Below, piece after piece: positions 1 through 5,007 of a stretch of 5,007 bases of DNA. The stretch is from Acidiferrobacterales bacterium. GTDB lineage: Bacteria; Pseudomonadota; Gammaproteobacteria; Acidiferrobacterales; Sulfurifustaceae. The stretch is from NCBI GenBank assembly GCA_919902095.1, contig CAKKQL010000096.1:1-5007 (forward strand), given 5' to 3'. The position numbers and the translations under genes were made by a program. The notes under the pieces are model-generated. The model ran no database searches, was not told where the DNA came from, and saw nothing but the letters and a program-made list of their open reading frames with translations. Each line of letters opens with the position of its first letter. Position 1 is the stretch's first letter.

Positions 1-350
1 ATGCCCTTTACGTCCGGATGCACCACCATGCTGTAAGGCGTACCCTCAACCAAGCCCATGAACACGTCTCGCGCCGGGGCGTTGCTCACCGTGAGATCGA
101 AACGCGGCTCGAGAGGCGCGACCCGGCCGTCGGGCAGCTTGATCTCGATCGGCGGCAACAGCGCCTGACTGATCTCGGCCGGCACCGGTTGTTTGGCCGA
201 TTTCCTGGATTCCTGCATGGTTGTGTCGATGCTCTCGCGCACCGAGTCGCGCCACTCGGATGGCGCCGAGCACGCCGCCAGCGCCATGGCGATAACCGCC
301 ACGGCCCCATGTCGCATGCGTTTATGACTGTCCGGTTTTCTCATCTTCAT
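1..350 (-). CDS. mshL: MSHA pilus secretin MshL, N-terminal part (3' end beyond window)
   Basis: This is the first 116 codons of the outer-membrane secretin through which the MSHA pilus passes; the gene runs off the left edge. A positively charged N-terminus and a hydrophobic stretch (residues 15-26) end in the lipobox LAAC with the lipidated cysteine at residue 27, as expected for a secretin lipoprotein. After a low-complexity linker, residues 83-116 (RFDLTVSNAPARDVFMGLVE, then GTPYSMVVHPDVKG) match the start of the conserved N-terminal secretin domain of MshL. The start is the ATG at 350-348. It overlaps the mshK stop as ATGA, so translation is probably coupled; an in-frame ATG two codons later (344-342) is an alternative. 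Only a weak Shine-Dalgarno (GACGG) precedes it. Secretin ring and beta-barrel domains are not visible, so the assignment rests on the N-terminus and the operon order. Confidence 0.9.
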   Translation of the reverse strand, partial: MKMRKPDSHKRMRHGAVAVIAMALAACSAPSEWRDSVRESIDTTMQESRKSAKQPVPAEISQALLPPIEIKLPDGRVAPLEPRFDLTVSNAPARDVFMGLVEGTPYSMVVHPDVKG

Positions 351-751
351 CCGTCGTTGCCCGACTTCTCGGCGGATATCCTCGGTTCTTTCGTCAGCCT
401 CGGCAGCAGCCGCAGACGTGTTTCGCGACCGCGCTGCTTGAGCGTGACCTCGTACGGCTGGATATCCGCAATAACCGCCCCGTCTATTTTGTCTCCCACC
501 TTATAGGTCCGGCCACTGATGATGGCGCGTCGGAAGACCGTCGAGATCATCGTCGACTGCAGTTCCGGCCCGGTTACCGCTTCCTGCGCGGTAACCGGCG
601 CCTCCGGCCCGGCCTGGTGGGGACGGGTCGGATCAAGAAGCTTGCCCAGATCCTCAGCGGCGTGGGATACCGACACCAGCAACAACGCCGCGACCGCGGC
701 ACGCGCGCCTTCTTTTACATGAAATGTACAACTTTTGTGCCAAATCCACAT
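347..751 (-). CDS. mshK: MSHA biogenesis protein MshK (PilP/GspC-HR-like)
   Basis: This 134-residue periplasmic protein should link the inner-membrane MshI2/MshJ complex to the MshL secretin, as PilP does in type IVa pili. Residues 15-32 form a hydrophobic signal sequence with a plausible cleavage after SHA (residues 29-31). The mature part opens with the MshK hallmark DPTRP (40-44). The core at 68-117 contains an RRAIISGRTYKVGDKI stretch, then short beta-strand-like segments ending in RLRLLP. This is the small beta domain shared with GspC homology regions and PilP. The length is normal for the family. The start is the ATG at 751-749, 10 nt after the mshJ stop. No good Shine-Dalgarno is seen, and no other ATG or GTG lies in frame before the signal sequence, giving a slightly long n-region (MWIWHKSCTFHVKEG). 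The gene ends in a 4-nt ATGA overlap with mshL. The product is inferred from motifs and position. Confidence 0.87.
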   Translation of the reverse strand: MWIWHKSCTFHVKEGARAAVAALLLVSVSHAAEDLGKLLDPTRPHQAGPEAPVTAQEAVTGPELQSTMISTVFRRAIISGRTYKVGDKIDGAVIADIQPYEVTLKQRGRETRLRLLPRLTKEPRISAEKSGNDG

Positions 752-761
752 CGTTGCCGGC

Positions 762-1436
762 CTAGAGCGTAATCCATCCCGGCTGCGTGCTCAGGGTATA
801 TATCCGCAGCGTTACATGCGAAACAGGGTATTGCTCGACTTTAAGGCTCACCTGACCCCAGAACATCTTCCATGGCAAGGCCTCCAGTTCCCTCAGGTAA
901 GCAAGGATATCGAGATAGTTGCCGCGAAGCTCGATGTGCATGCCTTGTCGGTAGGCCGTCAGACCGGCCCCGCGGCCAGTTGCCGCACTGGCCAATTGCT
1001 GCAGCGGCTCGGGCGGCAGACTTTTGAGGAGGACCACCTCAAGCCGGCGGTTTTTTAGCAGGACCTGCTCCACCATGCGGGCCATCTCCCGGGGAGGCAC
1101 GAGACGTGCGGTCACCGTCGCCAGGGATTCATCCAGCGCCTTAAGCTGCGCCTCCAGCTGGGCGCGCTTGGCGCGATTACCGGCATCCGGGTCCACGGCA
1201 CTTTTGGCCAGCGCTACCTGAATCTGCCCCTCGATTGCCTGGATCTGTGCGCGCTTGTCAGTAAGTTGCTTCTTCAGGCGGGCCTGCTCGACGTTCAGCG
1301 GCGGAAACAGGAAATTTGCCGCAACACCGTAAATCACGACGAGGATGGCGACAAAAATGACGCCTCGCTCGCGCAACGAGAGGCCATTGATGCGGTCAGT
1401 GTACTTTTTGAAGAGTACCCGGAGCTGTTCCATCAT
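762..1436 (-). CDS. mshJ: MSHA biogenesis protein MshJ (PilO-like)
   Basis: This 224-residue bitopic inner-membrane protein is the PilO-like partner of MshI2 in the pilus alignment complex. A short basic cytoplasmic N-terminus is followed by one membrane segment (about 24-44). A charged, Gln/Lys/Ala-rich coiled coil follows (about 47-111, interrupted near 78-88), then a periplasmic domain. The segment RLVPPREMARMVEQ (111-124) and the C-terminal block 168-222 are typical of MshJ: an IELRGNYLDILAYL stretch, LEALPWKMFW, YPVSHVTLRIYTLS and a final WI. Length is normal for the family. The start ATG (1436-1434) overlaps the mshI2 TGA as ATGA. A second ATG follows at once, so the protein begins MM or M; an AAGG motif lies about 9 nt upstream of the first. 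It ends with TAG, 10 nt before mshK. Confidence is high from both the C-terminal pattern and the gene order. Confidence 0.92.
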   Translation of the reverse strand: MMEQLRVLFKKYTDRINGLSLRERGVIFVAILVVIYGVAANFLFPPLNVEQARLKKQLTDKRAQIQAIEGQIQVALAKSAVDPDAGNRAKRAQLEAQLKALDESLATVTARLVPPREMARMVEQVLLKNRRLEVVLLKSLPPEPLQQLASAATGRGAGLTAYRQGMHIELRGNYLDILAYLRELEALPWKMFWGQVSLKVEQYPVSHVTLRIYTLSTQPGWITL

Positions 1437-2074
1437 GGCGACGCCTTCGGTGCCGTTCCCGGTGCGCCCGGGTCCGCGGTCTTGGCCATGAAGTCGATAT
1501 AGGACGTGGCACCACCCTTGGCGTCCGCACCGCCGCGGCTCATCTGGAATGTCTGGAACTCAATGCCACTCAGGCGTTTCTCGGCCGAGAGCTTCTGCAG
1601 ATAGCGCGGGACCAGCTCCGGGTTGGTGCTGCGGCCCGAGAGCGTCAACTGGTCAGCCGCACCGGTAATCTCGATACCGGTAATCCACACACCGGGGGTG
1701 TACTGGCGTGCAAAGGCGATGAAGTAATCCGAGAACCCCTGGGTATTAAATTGCGCAGATTGCAGAACCTGCTGCAAACGCTGCTTTTCTGCAACCTGCG
1801 CCTGCAACTTCTGGACCTGCGCCTGCAGATCCATGTTCTGCAGGCGCTCTCCGAACTGGCGCGCGGTCTCATCCATCCGTTTCGTAAGGTTCGCGAGCTG
1901 CTTGTTGGTCTGGGCGGCCTCGGCGCGCAGCTGCCGTACCTGCCACCAGGTGTAACCATAAAGCAGCCCGATGCCCAGAACCACGAGCACGGTGGCCTGT
2001 AGCATCGCCAGAGCCGAGAACTTCCGCTTCTGCTTGCGGAAGACCGGCTGATAGAGATTGACCTGCTGACTCAC
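1433..2074 (-). CDS. mshI2: PilN-like MSHA biogenesis protein (MshI2)
   Basis: This 213-residue PilN-family inner-membrane protein is annotated in MSHA loci as MshI2, or as a second MshI. The N-terminal motif QQVNLYQP (3-10) corresponds to the INLLP-type cytoplasmic motif by which PilN binds PilM, here the neighbouring MshI. A membrane helix at about 20-42 is followed by a long Gln/Leu/Ala coiled coil (46-104). A periplasmic ferredoxin-like domain (113-197) contains GVWITGIEITG, LTLSGRS and VPRYLQKL, usual for PilN. The tail (200-213) is Ala/Pro/Gly-rich. The start is a GTG at 2074-2072, overlapping the mshI stop as GTGA; AGGAAAAG in the 3' end of mshI supplies a Shine-Dalgarno-like element about 10 nt upstream. 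At the other end the TGA overlaps the mshJ start. The family is clear; the exact symbol varies between genomes. Confidence 0.9.
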   Translation of the reverse strand: MSQQVNLYQPVFRKQKRKFSALAMLQATVLVVLGIGLLYGYTWWQVRQLRAEAAQTNKQLANLTKRMDETARQFGERLQNMDLQAQVQKLQAQVAEKQRLQQVLQSAQFNTQGFSDYFIAFARQYTPGVWITGIEITGAADQLTLSGRSTNPELVPRYLQKLSAEKRLSGIEFQTFQMSRGGADAKGGATSYIDFMAKTADPGAPGTAPKASP

Positions 2075-3018
2075 AGCGTCGTCTTTTCCTGGCGCAGCGC
2101 TGCGCCAATAGTGACAAGGCAGCGGGCGCGCGCAACCAGGTCGAATTCGCTGCGGAAATCCATGAGCTGCGCGAGATCCATTGTGGACACGCTCACATTG
2201 AGGTTGGTGCGCAGGTAGTCCTCGATCCCCGGCACCGGCCGCGAGACAGGCGCGAGCACCAAACCCGACACCGGCAACTGGCGGAAGTGGCTGTCGAAGT
2301 AATCGAGCGAACGCTGGATCTCAAGGACGATGCGATCGAAGTACTCCGTGGCATCGCTGTTGGCGAGCATTACGTCGAGGCCGATATCGAGGTTGCGGCT
2401 GAGAAACAGCTCGCTCTGTTTGGTGATAGTCAGCAGGCCACTGGTCGCGCTGAAAGACAATAACGCCACTCCGCGCGCGTCCTCGGGCAGGAGCGATGCC
2501 AGATTGCGTTGCGCCATCTCGGCTACATCGATTACCTGCAGATTGATACCGGCGGCATCCAGCTGGTCCACGCGCTTCTGGATCGCAGCGGTACGCGCCG
2601 CGACAGCGTACATCGGCCGTGCGCGCCCGGCTAGGCGCTCGCCGGGGACGTCGAAGACGTCGAGCGTGGCGTCGTTGATGTGAAAATCAATGAGGTCCTT
2701 GATGCGCCAGCGCATGGCGGCGCGTAGCTCGTCTGGCGGCACCTCCGGTGCCTCGGTGAGCAGCAGCGAATATTCGGTCTGGTCGAGCACGGTGGTGCAG
2801 GGCATGCGCTTGAGGCCGTAGTCGGCAGCGATGCGTGCAAGCGCCTTCTCCTGGCTTTCGCCCGCCGGCCACGGGTGAAACTCGAACGCCGACAGCAGCG
2901 GGCGCCGGCCGTTCTTGCGCTCTACACGTGCAAGGCAAATACCATCGGCGTGGATGCCGAGTCCGGTCAGCCCTTGGTCAGCCTTACGCCTCAGCAGGGT
3001 ATCGAGGAATGAAAACAG
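2071..3018 (-). CDS. mshI: MSHA biogenesis protein MshI (PilM-like), probable CTG start
   Basis: MshI is the cytoplasmic, actin-like-fold (PilM-type) protein that binds the PilN-like MshI2 and connects the pilus machine to its motor. With the start proposed here the product is 315 residues, normal for MshI. Visible parts are an N-terminal strand pair GLTGLGIHADGICLARVE; the block at 92-121 (EVPPDELRAAMRWRIKDLID and following), a signature of MshI/PilM proteins; a second nucleotide-fold strand region at 185-213 (LLSFSATSGLLTITK, then LFLSRNLDIG); the helix LEIQRSLDYFDSHF (232-245); GLVLAP (252-257); and the C-terminal VTIGAALR (302-309). The first in-frame ATG is at 2805-2803 and would delete the N-terminal strands. 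The frame is open and family-like up to a CTG at 3018-3016, which follows GGGGGAGGAG at 5-6 nt spacing; an in-frame TGA lies at 3048-3046. CTG is therefore the preferred start, although a base error is possible. It is the first gene of the operon. Confidence 0.88.
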   Translation of the reverse strand: MFSFLDTLLRRKADQGLTGLGIHADGICLARVERKNGRRPLLSAFEFHPWPAGESQEKALARIAADYGLKRMPCTTVLDQTEYSLLLTEAPEVPPDELRAAMRWRIKDLIDFHINDATLDVFDVPGERLAGRARPMYAVAARTAAIQKRVDQLDAAGINLQVIDVAEMAQRNLASLLPEDARGVALLSFSATSGLLTITKQSELFLSRNLDIGLDVMLANSDATEYFDRIVLEIQRSLDYFDSHFRQLPVSGLVLAPVSRPVPGIEDYLRTNLNVSVSTMDLAQLMDFRSEFDLVARARCLVTIGAALRQEKTTL

Positions 3019-3033
3019 GTTCTCCTCCCCCTT
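3019..3033 (-). promoter_or_regulatory. Strong Shine-Dalgarno of mshI (decides a CTG start)
   Basis: On the minus strand, AAGGGGGAGGAGAAC ends immediately before the CTG at 3018. It contains GGAGG and overlapping GAGGAG, near-perfect matches to the anti-Shine-Dalgarno, with about 5 nt to the CTG. No ATG, GTG or TTG lies at an appropriate distance in the frame that encodes the MshI N-terminus. This is direct sequence evidence for initiation at CTG; the identity of the start is inferred. Confidence 0.75.
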
Positions 3034-3074
3034 GTTGTGCAGGTTTCAGATATGATGAATTTTGCACTACTTAT

Positions 3075-3090
3075 TATCCTCATAAGGATA
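3075..3090. repeat. Short inverted repeat TATCCT-CATA-AGGATA
   Basis: Two perfect 6-bp arms flank a 4-nt spacer, about 57-72 bp upstream of the mshI start and immediately beside the GTTGACT repeat. There is no U-tract on either strand after it, so it is not a terminator. It is a candidate operator half-site pair or a 5' leader hairpin of the msh transcript. AT-rich sequence yields such matches by chance fairly often, so confidence in function is low. Confidence 0.35.
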
Positions 3091-3091
3091 T

Positions 3092-3124
3092 GTTGACTTC
3101 TTGAAGTTTAGTATAAGAGTCAAC
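3092..3124. repeat. Inverted repeat GTTGACT/AGTCAAC with inner ACTTC-TT-GAAGT
   Basis: GTTGACT at 3092-3098 and AGTCAAC at 3118-3124 are perfect 7-bp inverted arms separated by 19 nt. A smaller inverted repeat, ACTTC-TT-GAAGT (3096-3107), overlaps the left arm, so the two structures would compete if formed as RNA. As DNA, the arm centres are 26 bp apart, about two and a half helical turns. It lies 68-106 bp upstream of the mshI start inside the AT-rich island. It could be a protein-binding operator or a leader hairpin; the sequence does not decide between them. Confidence 0.5.
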
Positions 3125-3128
3125 CAAT

Positions 3129-3139
3129 AACATAATGTT
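3129..3139. repeat. Short palindrome AACAT-A-ATGTT
   Basis: Five-bp arms flank a single central base. It sits directly beside the TTGACA hexamer (minus strand 3144-3139) at the distal end of the AT-rich island. It might be a regulator site at the upstream promoter edge, but it is short and may be chance. Confidence 0.25.
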
Positions 3140-3165
3140 GTCAATGAGTTTTATCCGGGACAAAG

Positions 3166-3191
3166 AAATGGTTTTCGAATACGAACCACTT
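3166..3191 (-). terminator. Weak terminator-like hairpin downstream of the wzy-like gene
   Basis: Read on the minus strand, AAGTGGTTCG, a TATT loop and CGAAAACCATTT can fold into a stem of about ten pairs, with a two-base AA bulge and one G-U pair, followed by CTTTG. It lies about 190 nt past the stop of the wzy-like gene and just before the AT-rich island. That position suits termination of the upstream transcript before the msh promoter. The stem is AU-rich and the T-tract poor, so it is only a candidate; no other convincing intrinsic terminator is seen in the gap. Confidence 0.25.
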
Positions 3192-3381
3192 AAGTCCTAG
3201 GCAAATCAGGCATATTTCGTGCCCAAAACAAGTCTCACGGGCTGGAGACTGCCCTTGCACCGTTAAATGAGGAAAACAGTTGTCCTTACAAACAGGCCTG
3301 CCCTCACTTCCTGCAGGAACAGGAACGCCAGGGATTTGCGCATCGCTCGAACAGAACGGCGCCGTCCCCCACTGGCACAGA
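3192..3381. other. Non-coding gap after the wzy-like gene, with two perfect palindromes
   Basis: This stretch shows no credible reading frame on either strand; frames crossing it lack domain character or a ribosome-binding site. It has two perfect palindromes without spacer: TTCCTGCAGGAA (3308-3319) and ACGGCGCCGT (3356-3365), the latter 16 nt past the wzy-like stop. Neither is followed by a T-run, so neither is a standard terminator. A repeated CAGGAA lies in 3314-3325. Together with 3019-3191 this makes a gap of about 360 bp, long for this otherwise tightly packed strand. Confidence 0.45.
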
Positions 3382-5007
3382 CTACGGCTTCCCGGGCTCA
3401 GGCTGGATAAGTTTAAGTTGCGGTCCGAAAGGATCGGTACGTACTCGCGCCGCACGCTGCAAATGATCAAGTTTCTGCAGTAATGCCGCCGCCCCTGTGT
3501 GGTCACCGCTCCGTCGGCGGAGTTGCGCGGTTAACGAATAGTAAGCAAAGGCCTGCGGCTCCGGTAAATACCAGTAACCAATTCCTTCATCAAGAACGCT
3601 TCTGGCGTCGGCCAGGCGGCCGTGCGCAAGCAGCATCTGGGCGTAGCCCATGCGCGCCCAGAGCGCCCGCGGATCGACGCGCAACGTCTGCCGATAATTC
3701 TCGGCTGCAAACTCTGCCGAGCGCGGACCCGCGAGGTCCGGATTCTGCTGGTAGAGCATGCCGCGGATGTAATATATCTGCGCGCGCAAGGGGTTGACCT
3801 TTTCCGCAGTGACCAACAGCATCAGTGCCTCGTTATAAAGAACCGCGCGCTGCTTCTGTGCGTCCGGTGGCAGCGCCGGAATTGCCTGACGCAGCAACTC
3901 GGCGTGTATGACCAATGTCATGTCCGAGGTCGGCATCAGTTGCCAGGCGCGGTTCAACATCGCGCTCGCCTCCACCCAGCGCCCCTGCGTGGCATATTCC
4001 CGTGCCTGAACGGTCAATCGCGCGGAGAATCCGAGCGCAGCGAAATACAACACCGGCAAAAGCAACAGCAAGATGATGATGGCACGATAGGCGCGCCGGC
4101 CAACCCGCAGGGAGGGCGCAAACATGAACGGATCTGTGTGTTGCTGCAAACCATCCAGATATTGAAGCCGGGCCAGCATCAAACCGATCACGAGCAGAAT
4201 TGGGTGGATGTACAGGTCGAAATCAAAAAAACTGTGAAACGCGATCGCCATCAGGCCACCAACCAGACCCGCCATCTCCAGGCGCACGGGCGTTTCTACC
4301 TTTGTGTTGCGCAGTGCGCGCACAAACAGCACAAGTACCGAGACTTCGATGGCGAGCAGCAGCAAAAGTCCCGGCAAACCGGTCTCGATCCATAATTGCA
4401 GATAGTCATTGTGGACGTAAAACCCGGCGCTCGAGTCTGCCGGAAGGCGATAAGGTGGCCATGCAAGCCAGAAGGTGCCAAGACCGATGCCGAGCCAGGG
4501 GGCGTCGAGCGCCATCTTCAGCGCCCCGTGCCAGATGAGGAAGCGGTCATGTCCAGCATCGCCCGGGGCGAGCACCGAACCCAGGCGTCCGGCGAGCCAA
4601 CCGTGCAAGAAGAAGTTCGCGGCCAAATAGGCGCCTGCGACGATCACGAACCATTCAATCAGCCGGCCCTTAGGGACACGGCGCCAGGCGACCGCCACGA
4701 TTACAACCGCGCCGATCAGCAGGCTCAACATCACACCGCGACTGCCGGTGACGGCGATGGCGAGAAACAGAATAAATAACGCTGCACCCGCAATAACGCG
4801 CTGGAGATTCTGGTGCGCGAGCAGGAAATAACTCGACGCAGGAATTGCGACCAGAATCAGAAATGCGGCATGAGAATTCCGGCTAAGAAAGGTCGAGCGC
4901 GGATCAGCGCCGAGAATCAGCAACTGGTACAGCGCCATACCCGCGAGAAACAGCCCGACGAGGAACACCGCCCGCGATGCCCACTGCCAGCAACGCTCGA
5001 TATCGGG
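3382..5007 (-). CDS. O-antigen ligase/polymerase or PglL-type O-oligosaccharyltransferase with TPR tail (N-terminus beyond window)
   Basis: The 541 visible residues are the C-terminal part of a polytopic inner-membrane protein of the Wzy_C (O-antigen ligase) superfamily, which moves lipid-linked glycans onto lipid A, glycan chains or proteins in the periplasm. The frame is open to the right edge; the GTG at 4968 is an internal valine (visible residue 14). Several membrane helices occupy about 14-33, 48-65, 72-86, 91-108 and 118-136. Family motifs are TGSRG (87-91), the loop containing DRFLIWHGALKMALDAPWLG and GLGTF, then YVHNDYLQLWIETGLPG with the conserved histidine at 199, and FHSFFDFDLYIHP (257-269). 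A last helix lies at about 308-326. The rest, about 330-541, is soluble, helical and TPR-like (for example LRVDPRALWARMGYAQMLLA and the ADARSVLDEG helix). Ligase, polymerase and protein transferase cannot be told apart by these motifs. The neighbouring pilus operon makes pilin glycosylation an attractive inference only. Confidence 0.85.
   Translation of the reverse strand, partial: PDIERCWQWASRAVFLVGLFLAGMALYQLLILGADPRSTFLSRNSHAAFLILVAIPASSYFLLAHQNLQRVIAGAALFILFLAIAVTGSRGVMLSLLIGAVVIVAVAWRRVPKGRLIEWFVIVAGAYLAANFFLHGWLAGRLGSVLAPGDAGHDRFLIWHGALKMALDAPWLGIGLGTFWLAWPPYRLPADSSAGFYVHNDYLQLWIETGLPGLLLLLAIEVSVLVLFVRALRNTKVETPVRLEMAGLVGGLMAIAFHSFFDFDLYIHPILLVIGLMLARLQYLDGLQQHTDPFMFAPSLRVGRRAYRAIIILLLLLPVLYFAALGFSARLTVQAREYATQGRWVEASAMLNRAWQLMPTSDMTLVIHAELLRQAIPALPPDAQKQRAVLYNEALMLLVTAEKVNPLRAQIYYIRGMLYQQNPDLAGPRSAEFAAENYRQTLRVDPRALWARMGYAQMLLAHGRLADARSVLDEGIGYWYLPEPQAFAYYSLTAQLRRRSGDHTGAAALLQKLDHLQRAARVRTDPFGPQLKLIQPEPGKP

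Larger units (their letters stand above)
3049..3165 (-). promoter_or_regulatory. AT-rich, inverted-repeat-dense probable control region of the msh operon
   Basis: GC falls to about 30% over 3061-3180, against roughly 60% in the flanking genes, directly upstream of mshI and nowhere near a coding region. On the minus strand it holds a consensus-like TTGACA (3144-3139) and a TATACT (3115-3110), but they are 23 nt apart, so they do not form a standard sigma-70 pair. GATAAT at 3078-3073 also lacks a good partner. The stretch carries several inverted repeats, listed separately, that could be operators. Its role as promoter region is inferred from position and composition; no transcription start can be fixed. 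Confidence 0.5.

Noticed and set aside
18..506. Plus-strand open frame of 162 codons at the left edge
   Set aside because: It is Arg/His-rich and antisense to the mshL and mshK coding regions, which have a lipobox, a signal peptide and family motifs.
735..1058. Plus-strand open frame opposite mshJ (107 codons)
   Set aside because: It is antisense to a well-supported gene, with no family resemblance and no promoter or Shine-Dalgarno.
3040..3070. Sigma-54 site suggested by TTTTGCA near mshI
   Set aside because: TTGCA is on the plus strand, pointing away from mshI, and the required TGGCAC-like element at the right spacing is absent.
3110..3144. TTGACA/TATACT as a standard sigma-70 promoter for mshI
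   Set aside because: The hexamers are 23 nt apart on the minus strand, far from the usual 16-18; kept only as motifs within a likely control region.
3230..3256. Small hairpin GTCTC-ACGGGCTG-GAGAC and overlapping GGGC/GCCC pairing
   Set aside because: Stems of only 4-5 bp with competing folds and no T-tract; chance level.
3192..3381. Cyclic-di-GMP riboswitch (GEMM), considered because MSHA pili respond to c-di-GMP
   Set aside because: Fragments such as a GCGATGCGCAAATCC stretch (minus strand) look vaguely similar, but the conserved GEMM core blocks and paired helices are not present in order.
3141..3506. Minus-strand open frame of 121 codons across the intergenic gap
   Set aside because: It overlaps the C-terminal coding region of the wzy-like gene in another frame, is Cys/Pro/Ser-rich without a recognisable domain, and has no ribosome-binding site.
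3622..4395. Long plus-strand open frame (257 codons) opposite the wzy-like gene
   Set aside because: Its translation is Gln/Arg/His-rich without domain character, as expected for an antisense shadow of a GC-rich membrane gene; the minus-strand frame has clear family motifs.
1..5007. tRNA, rRNA, CRISPR array, insertion sequence or attachment site
   Set aside because: No cloverleaf-like segment, regularly spaced repeats, transposase-like frame or terminal inverted repeats with target duplications were seen on either strand.

Overview
The window reads as part of a proteobacterial chromosome, most likely a gamma- or betaproteobacterium. It is GC-rich overall, with dense non-overlapping coding on the minus strand, and it carries a recognisable MSHA-type (mannose-sensitive haemagglutinin) type IV pilus biogenesis cluster. 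No finer taxonomic call can be supported from the sequence alone. Every credible gene lies on the minus strand, so transcription runs from high to low coordinates.

Positions 3382-5007 hold the C-terminal 541 residues of a large membrane protein of the Wzy/WaaL/PglL superfamily (O-antigen ligase/polymerase or protein O-oligosaccharyltransferase), followed by a soluble TPR-like tail. Its N-terminus lies beyond the right edge. Positions 3019-3381 are non-coding. The half next to the wzy-like gene is GC-moderate with short palindromes. The half next to mshI is a sharply AT-rich island (about 30% GC at 3061-3180) full of inverted repeats, and it is the likely promoter/operator region of the downstream operon.

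Positions 1-3018 hold five tightly packed genes in the canonical MSHA order: mshI (PilM-like), mshI2 (PilN-like), mshJ (PilO-like), mshK (PilP-like) and the start of mshL (outer-membrane secretin lipoprotein, cut by the left edge). Three of the four junctions are 4-nt start/stop overlaps (GTGA or ATGA) and the fourth is a 10-nt gap, so this is one translationally coupled operon. By family knowledge MshI, MshI2, MshJ and MshK form the inner-membrane/periplasmic alignment subcomplex, which links the cytoplasmic motor to the MshL secretin.

No wholly new system is visible. The points most worth a second look are the apparent CTG start codon of mshI behind a very strong Shine-Dalgarno sequence, the inverted-repeat-rich control region in front of it, and a Wzy/PglL-type glycan transferase next door to a pilus operon, which may be a pilin glycosylation enzyme.
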